A DNA stretch of 64,000 nt from Acytostelium subglobosum LB1 (Eukaryota; Evosea; Eumycetozoa; Acytosteliales; Acytosteliaceae). The notes beneath the pieces are model-generated. The model made no database searches. It saw only the letters and a list, made by a program, of their open reading frames with translations, and had not been told where the DNA came from. Position 1 is the stretch's first letter. Each line of letters begins with the position of its first letter. Positions 43,199-54,229 of the stretch are shown here, piece by piece. The stretch spans positions 558,001 to 622,000 of the forward strand of contig NW_012236524.1 in the NCBI RefSeq assembly GCF_000787575.1, in the 5' to 3' direction. The translations under genes and the position numbers were made by a program.

Positions 43199-43482
43199 AT
43201 GTACACTAGGACACAGAACCTGACTGGATACAAAGGAAAGGCCAAGAAGATTGGTAAGTTATGTTATATGTTTGGTCAATTCAAACTTTAATGAATGAAT
43301 AGATTACTAATCCTTAACTAAATATATTTATAGGTGCTGACAGCCATGCTACTCCACATAGAAGATTCCATCATCCAGAGATTGATACCGACCAGTTCAT
43401 AATTCCACCAGACAGCGTCTACAAGTTCAAGAAGAATGGAGATACCCTAAGAGGAGGTAACAAGGAGCAGAACCTTTGGTAA
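43199..43482 (+). CDS. Small orphan protein, 67 residues, two exons
   Basis: Exon 1 (43199-43253) encodes 'MYTRTQNLTGYKGKAKKI', and exon 2 (43334-43482) encodes 'GADSHATPHRRFHHPEIDTD' through 'YKFKKNGDTLRGGNKEQNLW'. The intron is a clean GT-AG with AT-rich body; splicing gives one uninterrupted small basic protein. Composition (high Lys/Arg/His, no runs) and a good intron argue that it is real. I do not recognise the family. There is no signal peptide or membrane helix. It is too short per exon to show as a long open frame. Confidence 0.65.
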
Positions 43483-46359
43483 AAACAACATTTATTACTT
43501 ATCATAACTACATTCCTTCATTGAGTTGAATGATGTATCAAAGAATAAGAATAAAGTATATTGTTGAAGATCCAACAATATTGCTGAGTAGTGAATGGTT
43601 GTCAATCTGATAGATAGGAAGTTGTTATCCTTTGTGGACAACAACTTGACCGAAGTATCGACACTATCCTATTCATGTAAATACCAATATATTATCTTTA
43701 CTTTACATTATTTCAGAGATCATTGGTGTCCGATGTTTGATAAAAATTGGTTGAAAGGACCTTTGGAGGTCTTTTTTGAGGGCCTTGGCCTTTTCTCACC
43801 CCCGCTGTCAACAACAACAATGTTTGATTCGACCCCGAGATAAGGCACGAAGAATGTCAAACTTGGGTGACAAGTGTCAATCAATTCAGACTTTGAGACT
43901 TCAGTCTCTCAGACATTGTGACACTCTTGCAAGCAATCACCCACTAAAGTCAAGGTCTTCATCATGTCGTTGACACGTGCTACCATCGCGGCGCATCATG
44001 ATCTCTCAAACTTATGTCGACAAGACCAAACTGCCTGAATGAATGACTGGATGACTTTGGTGAGTGTGTCTAAATATCAACAACTTGACACTACTAATAA
44101 ATGAACGTTTCAAGACCTCTCTCTCTTCTGCTGGCTGAATGAATGGAACCGCAGAAGGGTCGTGGTCCAGGCCTCTAAAGACGGACCATCACGCACTCCT
44201 TCGTTGTTGACTGACACCAATAATGTTGTTCTCCTAGATTAGACACTCAGACACTCATTCACTCATTCATACTTACAGACAACAACAATAACAGGCAGTC
44301 GAAGCTCATTCATAGTTAGATAGCATGGCAATAACAAGATCTTAATTAATACATACTACATAACAGGTACACAGACATACAGACAGTCATACTCATACAT
44401 ACATATCAATATCAACATCGACAGTCACATTCACACATCAACATACTGCCAACAACGATATCTTGCAGCAACATCCATCCATCAACATACACTGCCCTCA
44501 TAATCATCATCCAAGTCCTTCAATCTCAACATCGAGGTAGGTAGGTTGGTAGCCATCATCTCCACAACCACTCTCACTTCTGTCATCTGGCTTTAAAGGA
44601 GTCTGCCTGGCATTCCACACAACAACAACAAACATTGGTGTGGTAGACACTAGTCTCATTGATGATGAACGTTAAGGTCGACTCGTGCAATCAATGTTGC
44701 ATTGGATTGGACTGGATTGGATTGTTGTTAAAGGCGACCACCATTTTGGTATCGGGTCTCAAAGGACCTGTTGCCAGTCTGGCATATGGAATATACAGAT
44801 TATGATTATTATTGTGATTGTGGTGATACAAATATATTATATCTAACAGCAGATGTTTATATATATTTATACATAATGATTGACACATCAAATTCATATT
44901 GCCATCATGTCACCAACATCATCAAGCTTTCACACTGGCAACTCAATCTATCCATTTCCACCTTCACCCCGTGGGCCTAGCCCTCCTTCCTCCTACACTC
45001 GCCACACCCACACACTAAATCAATCAATCACACACTTCACACACACTCTCTGCGCTGGGTGAGAGAGTTGATGTATGGAAATCGATCACCCACTTGTGGT
45101 CCTTGGTATACATACATCTATCTCCATAGTGCGTGTGCGGGCAAGGGCATGCCACGCAACCTATCAACTCCCATCATCCACACATCATCAATGTACCTTG
45201 TGCCATTGATTGTTGTAGTGGCAGTGGCAGTAGATGTGGCAGTGGCATAAAGCAACAACTCCGTTAGTCAGCTTGAACTGACTCCCATATCATCCATACC
45301 ATCGATATCAAATAACATCCCTTGGAGTGGCGTCACATGTTCCCCAGCTCCGCTTCATTCAATCACACAATCACACACACCAACATCAACAAAGTGATGT
45401 CCTTGCCAATCCATACACTACAAATCATACTTACCATTTGTATTATTAAGGCATTGTTCATTCAATCTACTCGCGGCCAGTCCAGCCCAGCCTCTTGCTC
45501 GCCCACTCACTCAATCACTCAATCACTCACTCTGTCAACTTGTTCCACACATCACATCACATTACATCACATGTATCACATTTATACATATCATAACATA
45601 CACTCTGATGATCAGTATCCACCTTTTTGGCATGTTATAGCAGGTGGCATGCCTTCCACTCAGGGGGCACTCACCATTTAGTTGTTACCTTTCATTGTTG
45701 TCCACAGGTAGACACACCAATCCATCCATCCATCATCCTTCCTTCCATTCCAAGCCCATCCATCCATCGATCACATCTATATGCCTGCCTGATTGCTTGC
45801 TTGCTTGCCAGCCCCCATAGCAATTATACATCCATCAATCACTCACTACTCTATCCTATCACTCTCTCTCTATATTTGGACTGATATCATCTACATCAAT
45901 CACCATTTGACCTTATTACAACTATCAACTCTATTTATCTATCTTTTTATTTATTTGATGATCTGTCTCTCGTCGTACACATCAACAACATTTGAAGAAC
46001 AAGAACAAGAAGAGGAAGAAAGGCACTGACTGTCATCCATCATCACCTACCACCACTTACGTCCACAACACTCTGGTCGACCAGTCAGTCATCTGTCGTT
46101 CATTCATTGCCAGGCCATCATCCACCAAATCCAATCTTATCAATCGATCAATCAATCAATCCAGCGTCACACACACACATATCAATCAATCAATTTTATA
46201 AATCGTACCTGGCAACAATCAGAGTCTCTGTCCAACCAACCAAGATCACTAACCATTATTTATAACTTATTATTATTAATATTACTACTTTACACTTATA
46301 AGATATCCCCAATAACTATAAATATTTATTATTAATTATTCCAAGTCAATCAACAAAAT
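43483..46359. other. 2.9-kb spacer upstream of the TALE homeobox gene
   Basis: No convincing protein gene on either strand; open frames are short and made of simple-sequence residues. It contains hairpin-forming stretches (see 43621-43645, 43758-43777 and 43861-43924) and many CATT/CAAT, CATCAT and CACACA repeats. Its size, unique in this window, suggests long upstream regulation or a long 5' leader for the homeobox gene; non-coding RNA genes could also lie here. Confidence 0.55.
43621..43924. ncRNA. Possible structured RNA region
   Basis: Successive inverted repeats: a 10-bp stem with one mismatch at 43621-43630/43636-43645; GACCT-ttgg-AGGTC at 43758-43771 followed by six T (Pol III-terminator-like); ACTTG-ggtga-CAAGT at 43861-43875; and GTGTCA/TGACAC (43874-43879/43919-43924) around GAGACT-tc-AGTCTC (43895-43908). 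No known RNA family is recognised. Confidence 0.25.
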
Positions 46360-48249
46360 ATGGCTTCAATCAGGACATCCTACCCGCCACAGCCCATCGC
46401 TCCATTGCCCTCTATCCATACCACAGCATCAACTGACAACAACAACATCATTAATAATAATAATAATAGTGGCGCACATGCATCAATGGATGAGATGGAG
46501 AACAACACAACAATGAATATCGATCGCAATCAAAATCACAATAATCATCACAACAATCTCCGATTTGCCAACACACCATCAACACCGGACCACACCGGCA
46601 GCATCCTGGCGCCATTCCAGATACCCAAGCAGAATTCCAAGTACACATTGCCAACAGCCATCCTACATTCACACTCCCAATCACATCCCAACCTCAATGC
46701 CCACAACAACACCAACAATAACATCAACTCCAAGTATCCACCGGGAAAGAAGTCCTCCTCGCTGGAGGGCGTGTCACTACCCTTCAATAACAACAACCAC
46801 GTCAATGGCTTTCACACGAGCGGACCCTTCCGCTCAATCTCCACCTCCTCCTCACCAATGACCTCGCCATCACCATCACCCACATCAATGCCAACCCTGC
46901 GCAACACACCACCCTCGGGCTCGGCCACTGTCCAATGGCCCTGGGACGTTACAAAGTATTTCGAGACCATCAACATGGTCATCGATGACATGGAGACCAA
47001 GTTGAACAAGGAGACACCATCCAGGAACATCATAGGTATGTGTTTGGTGAATCCTGCCCTCCTCACCCGGGTCGCGACTAACATCCATCAATCCACCTTC
47101 TTAGATTACAAGATATTCAAGACTTTGATATCCAGCCTGAGGAACCAGGTGGCCTCCACTCAGATCAATCTCCAGACACTACTCCATGACAGGGAGATGG
47201 AGATTGAGGACATGATGAGTGAGTTATCCAAGCTGAGGAGTATGATTCACTTCTCAAAGGACGACAAGCTCAAGATCAGTTCTTTGGTGTCCTCAAACAA
47301 GAGTCCAAACAATTCTTACTATGCTGGTAATGCTTCAAAGGCCCCACTCTCACTCTTGGACGACGATGATGGTGAGCTCAACATCAGTGATGACGATAGT
47401 GATGGTGAGCAATCACTTCATCCAAGAAAGATGTTGAAGAAGGATCACAATGGAGCATCAACGAGTCAACAACACTTTACCAACAAGCCACGTATAATCA
47501 GTCATCATTCATTACCAAACATTAACTCGATCAACTCAATCAATGGCAACAATGCACCCGTTCAGAAGCCACCAAAGGAGGAATGGGCCACCGAAGTCCT
47601 TCTTAATCTCAACACATCATCCAATGGTACATCGGCCAATGCGGCACAACATGCACTGATCACTGGCCTGCTTCAGAACAGCAATCACTCCTCTCCCAAC
47701 AACAGTCCACCACATGAGCTCCAGGACCAACAAGGCAAGACCACTCCACCCAATGGTCAGTCCGCCACCGCCAAGCCACAGCTTCCTCCAACCACTACCA
47801 AGTTCAACTTTGTCCCTCACGATCTCTCCGGAATGAACCCAGTTGCCAATGCCAATGCCAACCCCAACGCAAACGCATCAGCGGCTGCTGCGGCTTCAGC
47901 CATGGTCACCCAGTACCAAGCCAGCGATTTCCAGAGCTCCAGTGACAATGAGGACGACAAGTCCAATGACAACGGTGGTACCGGCGGCTCATCTGGCAAG
48001 AACAAGAAGAAGAGAGGCAAGCTCCCATGCGAGGCAACGTCCATCCTGAAGAAGTGGTTGTTTGAGCACAACATGCATCCTTATCCAACTGAAGATGAGA
48101 AGGCTGTGTTGGCCAGCAGCACCACCCTATCCTTCAGCCAGATCAACAACTGGTTCACCAACGCCAGACGTCGCATTCTGCCGCGTCAGCTGGACCGCAA
48201 GGTATATGGCAGTCCACTCTTTTCGCACTTCTCCATGGTGAACAAGTGA
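46360..48249 (+). CDS. TALE homeodomain transcription factor
   Basis: Open frame of 629 residues. The N-terminal 550 are Asn/Ser/Pro/His-rich with one more ordered stretch: 'WDVTKYFETINMVIDDMETK', then 'DYKIFKTLISSLRNQVAST' with a coiled-coil-like 'DREMEIEDMMSELSKLRSMI'. The homeodomain is at the C-terminus: 'KLPCEATSILKKWLFEHNMH', the TALE insertion 'PYPTEDEK', 'LSFSQINNWFTNARRRILPR'. TALE proteins bind DNA, often with partner homeodomains. A probable 69-nt intron (47036-47104, gtatgt...cttag) lies inside the open frame; if spliced, 23 residues are removed and the ordered N-terminal helix becomes continuous. D. discoideum has several TALE genes; I cannot match one. The very long upstream spacer fits a regulated developmental gene. 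Confidence 0.9.
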   Translation: MASIRTSYPPQPIAPLPSIHTTASTDNNNIINNNNNSGAHASMDEMENNTTMNIDRNQNHNNHHNNLRFANTPSTPDHTGSILAPFQIPKQNSKYTLPTAILHSHSQSHPNLNAHNNTNNNINSKYPPGKKSSSLEGVSLPFNNNNHVNGFHTSGPFRSISTSSSPMTSPSPSPTSMPTLRNTPPSGSATVQWPWDVTKYFETINMVIDDMETKLNKETPSRNIIGMCLVNPALLTRVATNIHQSTFLDYKIFKTLISSLRNQVASTQINLQTLLHDREMEIEDMMSELSKLRSMIHFSKDDKLKISSLVSSNKSPNNSYYAGNASKAPLSLLDDDDGELNISDDDSDGEQSLHPRKMLKKDHNGASTSQQHFTNKPRIISHHSLPNINSINSINGNNAPVQKPPKEEWATEVLLNLNTSSNGTSANAAQHALITGLLQNSNHSSPNNSPPHELQDQQGKTTPPNGQSATAKPQLPPTTTKFNFVPHDLSGMNPVANANANPNANASAAAAASAMVTQYQASDFQSSSDNEDDKSNDNGGTGGSSGKNKKKRGKLPCEATSILKKWLFEHNMHPYPTEDEKAVLASSTTLSFSQINNWFTNARRRILPRQLDRKVYGSPLFSHFSMVNK

Positions 48250-48433
48250 TCACCCAACCGTACTCATCCAATCAGTCAATCAACCAATCAATCAATCATA
48301 TATTACCGAAGGTGGAATCTATCATTCATCACACCTATCCACAAGTTTGGTGGCCTGTAAATATACACATACTTGCTTCGTTGTGTTCCCGCGTGGACAC
48401 GACGCGCGTTGGCATCCATCCAGGAGTCCCACC

Positions 48434-48498
48434 CCAATCCAATCCAATCCAATCCAAATCCAAACCTTGTAATAAATAACCTTAATTTATTCGATCCG

Positions 48499-48530
<32 letters not shown>
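48434..48530. repeat. CCAAT pentanucleotide and (CAAT)n tetranucleotide repeats
   Basis: A CCAAT-unit run at about 48434-48456 and CAAT x7 at 48501-48530, in the convergent spacer (48250-48647) between the homeobox and DUF3605 genes. No gene is seen in this spacer. Confidence 0.9.
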
Positions 48531-48533
<3 letters not shown>

Positions 48534-48647
48534 GCTAGAAGGTAATAATAATATATGCGCAACAGTGTCCAATGACTTCCAAAGCCAGAGTTTGTGCGCG
48601 TGTGTATGCCCTGGCGGTCCAGGGCAGGAGGACAGGGTAGAGATGTC

Positions 48648-49202
48648 CTAAGCTCTTACAAATACATGATAGTGGAACACATCCTTGATACTTTGGAGGT
48701 AGACAGGGTTCTGGAAACATACATATCGCTCACTGTATTCGCCCAGTGAATGATGATGTTGCAAGTACTGTCTGACCTCATCCATTGACAAAGGTAGTAG
48801 ACACCATAGTACATAATGAGTGATGTCATCTTGGCAGTTGTATGGGAAGTCATTCGGTCTAAACACAATCCTCTGTTCTACGTTATCCGGTACGATTACT
48901 CTCTTCTTCTTCTTGCTGTTGATGTTGTTGGAAGCTTCCAGATTGTCTGCGTCAATGTCCAAAACTGGGAAATCAAAGAATACAGAGAGTATGTAATCTC
49001 TGAGAGTGAAATAGTTGTCTTTGACCCAAAGTGAATGTTCGCGCATCCTTTGTTGATGTTGATCCTTTCTGCCTAGTTCATGTACTCGTCCCTCCTCTAT
49101 TATAATCTTTAGATCATGCCAACTTCGTTCTATTAGGCTATTCTCATGTGAAGGAGGTGGTCCACCAATGATTGATGTAGTCGCTGGTTGGATTGATACC
49201 AT
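48648..49202 (-). CDS. DUF3605 family protein
   Basis: Single-exon 184-residue protein. The diagnostic block is 'VFRPNDFPYNCQDDITHYVL' followed by 'LLPLSMDEVRQYL', matching the DUF3605 pattern 'PNDWPY ... HYVxW'. It ends with 'YVCFQNPVYLQSIKDVFHYH', again family-like. DUF3605 proteins are widespread in fungi; their biochemical role is not established. The N-terminal half has 'SLIERSWHDLKIIIEEGRVH', and a basic KKKKR stretch lies in the middle. The ATG at 49202 follows an (AT)n tract. Confidence 0.82.
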   Translation of the reverse strand: MVSIQPATTSIIGGPPPSHENSLIERSWHDLKIIIEEGRVHELGRKDQHQQRMREHSLWVKDNYFTLRDYILSVFFDFPVLDIDADNLEASNNINSKKKKRVIVPDNVEQRIVFRPNDFPYNCQDDITHYVLWCLLPLSMDEVRQYLQHHHSLGEYSERYVCFQNPVYLQSIKDVFHYHVFVRA

Positions 49203-49210
49203 ACTACTAT

Positions 49211-49230
49211 GATATATATATATATATATG
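49211..49230. repeat. (AT)n microsatellite
   Basis: AT dinucleotide run just upstream of the DUF3605 start; the rest of the 49203-49508 spacer has GATGAT and CATCA repeats but no gene. Confidence 0.85.
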
Positions 49231-49508
49231 TAATGTTATTATCTGTACAAATGAGTTCGTTCAAGATGATGATGATGATACATCTAACACATCGTCCATC
49301 ATCAATCGATCAATCAAACAGTCCAAACTGCATGCATTATAATATCTTGGATTTTTGTGATCGACCTTGAACTTAGTTTTCCAAGCACATATTCGTGTGA
49401 TCAATGTCGGTATTGGGAACTTGCGAGCAATACTGCTGCCATCCGACCGACCTCATCAGTTACTGACTCACTGACTGACTGACCGACTCCATCCATCAAT
49501 GCCATCCA

Positions 49509-51245
49509 TCAATCAGGTGGTAAGGGGTTAAACACTGATGAGAGTATGCCCAGAACATTGGTGTTGTCGCCTTTGTCCAGATTCAAGAATCCACAATTGA
49601 GTGATTGCTTTGCGAGGAATAGTAATGATGTGTTGGAGATCCTTCTGATGTACACGGTATGGTTACAATGCTTGATTGTTCGGACGTTCTTCATATGCCC
49701 GAACGGTATACCATCGATAGCTGGCAGCCTGGTGCTCATCTGCAACCACAACTTCTCCACAGTGGGCGGGATGCAGTGTGGTCCGAACGAGTTAAATCCG
49801 TAGCTCAATACCAGCTTGCGTAGAGATGGTGCCCAGCCCTCCATCAGGTCGCGATTGAACATGCCTCCAAAGCTGATGCGTGTGACACTTGCGGGGATGG
49901 TGCCGACTGGTAGCTTGCAATTGAACTTGCCACCGAATTTTATAACTTTGAGCGTGCCTGGCAGTGTGCCAGGCTTGTGCAACTCCTTGTCAAAGTTCTC
50001 TCCAAACTTGAGGTTGACAAGTCGTCTTGGCAACACCATGTCCTTGAGCTCTTGATTGAACTGTTTGCCAAATGTCAGTGATGTAAGACTCTGCGGTAGT
50101 GAGCCCGCCTGCAGTCTTTGGTCGAAATGGTCGCTGAGAGTGAGTGATTCGAGATGCTCGGGGAAGTGGTCGAGCAGGCCGTCAATGCCAATCCTGATTG
50201 TATTGACTAATGGCGGTATGAAGTGATGGGCCAACTCGGCCCCTCCAATGTCCAACCTCTGTAGATTAGGTGGCAGCTCGACAGACACGTGTTGAGTGAA
50301 TCCCTTTTCAAACTCTAGCGATGTGATTGATCGCGGCAGCTCGCAAGTGATTGATTGAAAGTACTGACTTGGAAATATGAGTGTCTCGACGTTTGGAGGG
50401 AGATTGAGTAAGCTGAGGTTCTTTGATACGCGCAATGTCTTGATCGATAGTGGCAGTTTGGCCCCAACCATCATCATGATAAAGTCAGGCATCTCAAAGT
50501 GAACGACTCTTTCGGGTATGGAGTCGGGATGGAACACCGCACGATAGGGCATTTCGAACTTTAGGTAGGTGACACTCTCGGGGATCCATCCAGCAGGAAC
50601 ATCCAACCAATTGACAACCGAGTGTGGAGACAGTGTCAAGTGAGTAACAGTCGATGGGATGATCACAACGTTTGAGTTGGTGAGCAATATCACTGTGGCA
50701 CACGCTGGAAGCTCCTTGACATGGTCATCCATGAGATGAGTCATCCCATACTTCACGGTCAACTTGTTAAGATTGCGAGGATAGCAATCCAATGGGATGT
50801 TGTCTGGATTGACCAGAGCCAGCGAGTCCAAACAATCTAATCGAGACCTGTTGACTCTTTGCAAGCTCTTGAAATCTCCAAAGTAAAGCTTTACTTCATG
50901 TCCGGCCATCACCGTATTCTTGTGTACCCTGTAGAGGCCGACAGAGCCACCGGAGAGTTTTGGAGAACGACCAAGTAGTTGACATAGTTCATTCAATTTG
51001 GAATCGGTTGAGATTGATGGCAGATTGAGACGTATATCGTTGAAGAAGTTTGAAAGCAGAGGCAGCCAACTACGTGTCATGAACCTCTGTCCATTATAAA
51101 ACTGTTGTATTCTCTGATTACAATGCCTTGTCTGTCTGATACGCAATCCATAAGTTGTCTTGCAAACCAAACAGAATGATATAACATCCAATGTACGTTC
51201 AATATATCCAGCTATCTTCTTTAAAATCAACACTGGGAGCATCAT
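49509..51245 (-). CDS. F-box/FNIP-repeat protein (copy 3)
   Basis: Single-exon 578-residue protein. The start 'MMLPVLILKKIAGYIERTLD' then 'ISFCLVCKTTYGLRI' is an F-box-like helix pair. FNIP repeats dominate from about residue 190 and are best formed in the middle-to-late part: 'FDQRLQAGSLPQSLTSLTFG', 'FNQELKDMVLPRRLVNLKFG', 'FNCKLPVGTIPASVTRISFG'. It lies 37 kb from the FNIP pair at 8-12 kb and on the opposite strand. Likely a protein-interaction adaptor of an SCF-type ubiquitin ligase; the target is unknown. Confidence 0.9.
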   Translation of the reverse strand: MMLPVLILKKIAGYIERTLDVISFCLVCKTTYGLRIRQTRHCNQRIQQFYNGQRFMTRSWLPLLSNFFNDIRLNLPSISTDSKLNELCQLLGRSPKLSGGSVGLYRVHKNTVMAGHEVKLYFGDFKSLQRVNRSRLDCLDSLALVNPDNIPLDCYPRNLNKLTVKYGMTHLMDDHVKELPACATVILLTNSNVVIIPSTVTHLTLSPHSVVNWLDVPAGWIPESVTYLKFEMPYRAVFHPDSIPERVVHFEMPDFIMMMVGAKLPLSIKTLRVSKNLSLLNLPPNVETLIFPSQYFQSITCELPRSITSLEFEKGFTQHVSVELPPNLQRLDIGGAELAHHFIPPLVNTIRIGIDGLLDHFPEHLESLTLSDHFDQRLQAGSLPQSLTSLTFGKQFNQELKDMVLPRRLVNLKFGENFDKELHKPGTLPGTLKVIKFGGKFNCKLPVGTIPASVTRISFGGMFNRDLMEGWAPSLRKLVLSYGFNSFGPHCIPPTVEKLWLQMSTRLPAIDGIPFGHMKNVRTIKHCNHTVYIRRISNTSLLFLAKQSLNCGFLNLDKGDNTNVLGILSSVFNPLPPD

Positions 51246-51443
51246 TATCTGTTGTTGATGTTGTTGTCTTTGAATGATTGATCTTCAAAAGCAAAGGGTA
51301 CCCCCTTTGAACCTCAAACTTAAATGAAGGGAGGTCCTTCCCCTACTCTTACCCTTAGCTTTTGATAATTCACTCAAAGACACACAGATAGAGACAGACA
51401 TAGAGATACAATTGATTGAGTGAGTTGGAGATCAAGAAGTATA

Positions 51444-52855
51444 ATGAGTATACCAACATTCTATACACCAAAGACTCCATCGACCACTGGATCAGGAGTG
51501 ACACCAACGACAACATCATCATCATTGGCAGCATCACAACCTCAAAAGGAAGCGGTCATTGGTACAAATGATGATGCAGCCTCATGTAAACTGTTGATAT
51601 CATTCATTCATTCATTCATGTACTGGAGTCCAATACAACCATTCTTACAAACAACACCAACAGATCAGCTGTAAATATAGGATATTACAATGACAAGTAT
51701 GTTCATTACTTTGTCAAGAAGCCCATCAGAAGACCTCCTTTGATCAATCGTGGATTCTTCTCTCGTGTCGAAACGATCGAACAGCTCACCCAACAGTTCT
51801 TCTCAATATACTCTGGTTGTCCAACAGTCCAAATAGTCAATCTAGGCTGTGGCTATGACACCTTCTACTTTAGACTTAAGGTATGTTGATGTTTGATTGA
51901 TTGATTGATGGAGTATGAATGAGTGAGTGGCTAACAAGACGACAACATAACAGAGTAGAGGACTGGTCAAGAATGTAACATACTTTGAGGTGGATTATGA
52001 CAAGGTAGTCACTAACAAGATAAAGATCATTCGATCTTCGAGAGAGTTGATGGATCTCATTGTGGAGGAGGGTCAGGATCCTTCATTGGTTGTACAAGAC
52101 ACTCGTATAATGTCCAAAGATTATAGATTGACGTCAATCGATCTGACAGCAAGCCGAGATGTCATTGACAATGTATTCCAATCACTCAACATTGATTACA
52201 ATGCTCCAACAATGTTCATAAGCGAGTGTGTAATAGTCTATATACCAACAGAGTGTGGCAACACCCTAATCAAATGGGCTGCCGACCGGTTTGCCGAAGC
52301 AGCCTTTATAACATACGAACAGATCAAACCCTATGATGAGTTTGGTGCAATGATGATCAAGAATATCGAGGTATGTCGTAACTGAATGGACATGGACGCA
52401 CTTGGACTGACCTGGACTAACCTGACACAGAACAAAGGATGTCCACTTCTTTCAATCACATCATTTCCAGAGATCAAGGATCAGAGGAACAGGTATCTTT
52501 CATTGGGTTGGAAACGAGTTGATGTACTTGACATGCTGAATATATACAATCAATTCATAACCAAGGAAAGACGTAAAGAGTAACTATGATTGATTGATTG
52601 AATACTCATGGACATGGACATGGAAATAACTAACAATTAATGTCAACCTAAAGGACTGAGGTATTAGAGATATTTGATGAGTTTGAAGAATGGAATATGA
52701 TTCAAGGTCATTATTGCTTCGTGTTGGCCATCAAGAGTGTAGATCAATCAAAGACTGTTCAATATCACTTTGAACAACAACAACCGATGCCGACATTGGC
52801 AAGTGGTACGAACACAGTGTCGTCCACCACATCAACAACACCTGCAAAGAAATAA
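51444..52855 (+). CDS. lcmt1: Leucine carboxyl methyltransferase (LCMT1)
   Basis: Methylates the C-terminal leucine of the PP2A catalytic subunit, using S-adenosylmethionine; cytosolic. Five exons, split near 51587/51671, 51881/51953, 52370/52433 and 52579/52654. SAM-binding motif: 'VNLGCGYDTFYFRLK'; next 'VTYFEVDYDKVVTNKIKII' carries the acidic ribose-binding residue; then 'APTMFISECVIVYIPTECGN' and 'FITYEQIKPYDEFGAMM', both family hallmarks. The N-terminus is Ser/Thr/Pro-rich and the C-terminus ends in a Thr/Ser tail. I chose the ATG at 51444; the frame upstream begins with GTG and is leader. Start of exon 2 is the least certain junction (acceptor at about 51670). Confidence 0.92.
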
Positions 52856-53718
52856 CAAGTAGTTAGTTAGTGGTCATCAATTATTGGTCAACATCAACAC
52901 TATTATTCGTTCAAACCCGATACCAGATACTATCTAATTATTGAACTCAACACCTCCTTCACCGTATTGTTGGGAACTGATCCACCTACCTAAACATCAC
53001 AACGCCAACCATCCATTCGTGTAACATTCGTGTCTGGTACGATTAGTGATCCACAAGTATGGGCGAGACCCGAGATAGATAAAGGGTAGGCTTGAGAGTG
53101 AGTGGAGAGAGATACTCTGAGACCATTTGGAACCCATCGGCATTAACTAAACAATTGGTCCACGGATCACTTATGACTCCAACAACAGGTATGAATCTTC
53201 GTCGGTGATTGGGCACCACACAATCTAAAGATCGTTAAGTTACTGCAAACGACTTGATACATTTTGTGATTGGATAAAATAATTTCAAAATAATTCAGAA
53301 CAAGCTGCTGAAATTTCAATACATTGGAGTGCTAAGCTCGTGGTCTTTACACAGGGCGATGAGCCTAAGGCCAGTGTCACAAATGCAAAGCAATTTCAAG
53401 TGGGCACCAAGTGATCCCCAATACTCAAAGATATTTTACATCAATTAATTTTTTAATTGTTTTATGTTACTACTTCACACAAACACACCACAAAGCTTAA
53501 AGAGGCTTAGGCCTCAGGCGGATGTGTGTTGCCGGTAACTTATGTGTGTAGACAGTACACCAACCACACACCTCGGGTTGATAGACTTGCCCATCCACAC
53601 CTCTCCTCCTATCCTCATACCTTGACTTATAAATCAAACAAGTCACATCATCCTAAACATTTAATTATAAATACACATACATATAATATAATCAAACACA
53701 TACATATACATAAACAAA
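52856..53718. other. Spacer without a recognised gene
   Basis: About 860 bp, AT-rich in its right half. It holds small inverted repeats such as GAGGC-ttag-GCCTC (about 53501-53515) and CAATTAA...TTAATTG (about 53443-53461). No reading frame looks coding. The last 80 bp are the A-rich leader of the ML-domain gene. Confidence 0.6.
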
Positions 53719-54144
53719 ATGTACAAGTCATTCATTGCTATCTGCTTGCTGTTTGTCGTTGTTGCCAACGCTGACATCTGGACCAACTGTGGTACCCCAT
53801 CGGACAAGTTCACCATCACCAACGTTGTGATCACCCCAGACCCCCCCATCAAGGGACAGGAGATCGTCGTCTCTGCCTCTGGCACTCTTTCCGAGACCGT
53901 CACCGGTGGCACTGCCCACATGACCGTCAAGTATGGATTCATCACCGTTTTGAACAAGCAGGAGAACCTCTGCGACATCCCCAACAGCCCATACCCATGC
54001 CCAATCGCCGCCGGTCCATACTCTAGAACCGTCAACGCCACCATCCCAGGCAACGTCCCAGGTGGTTCCTACAAGATCAACGTCGTCCTCAACGACGAGA
54101 ACAACGCAGAGATTGCCTGTATCGATGTTGCTGTCAAGTTGTAA
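53719..54144 (+). CDS. ML-domain lipid-binding protein (NPC2-like), secreted
   Basis: Single-exon 141-residue protein with a signal peptide ('MYKSFIAICLLFVVVANA', cleavage about residue 18). The ML fold follows: 'WTNCGTPSDKFTITNVVITP', 'PPIKGQEIVVSASGTLSET', 'LCDIPNSPYPCPIAAGPYSR' and 'GSYKINVVLNDENNAEIACI'. Cysteine spacing fits the disulphides of the MD-2/NPC2 family. Likely a lysosomal or extracellular sterol or phospholipid carrier. Very high use of C-ending codons (e.g. ATC, ACC, GTC, AAG), unlike most neighbours, suggests strong expression. Confidence 0.93.
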   Translation: MYKSFIAICLLFVVVANADIWTNCGTPSDKFTITNVVITPDPPIKGQEIVVSASGTLSETVTGGTAHMTVKYGFITVLNKQENLCDIPNSPYPCPIAAGPYSRTVNATIPGNVPGGSYKINVVLNDENNAEIACIDVAVKL

Positions 54145-54229
54145 TTTCAACAACTTATCTGTTTGTTCCAATAAATACTCTATACCTTTAAAATCAATAA
54201 GTTATCTCTTTATCTCTATCATTCAGCGA

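Noticed and set aside
44691-46201. Several frames of 60-120 residues upstream of the homeobox gene
   Set aside because: Their translations are His/Ser/Ile/Tyr simple-sequence from CATT, CAAT and CACA repeats.
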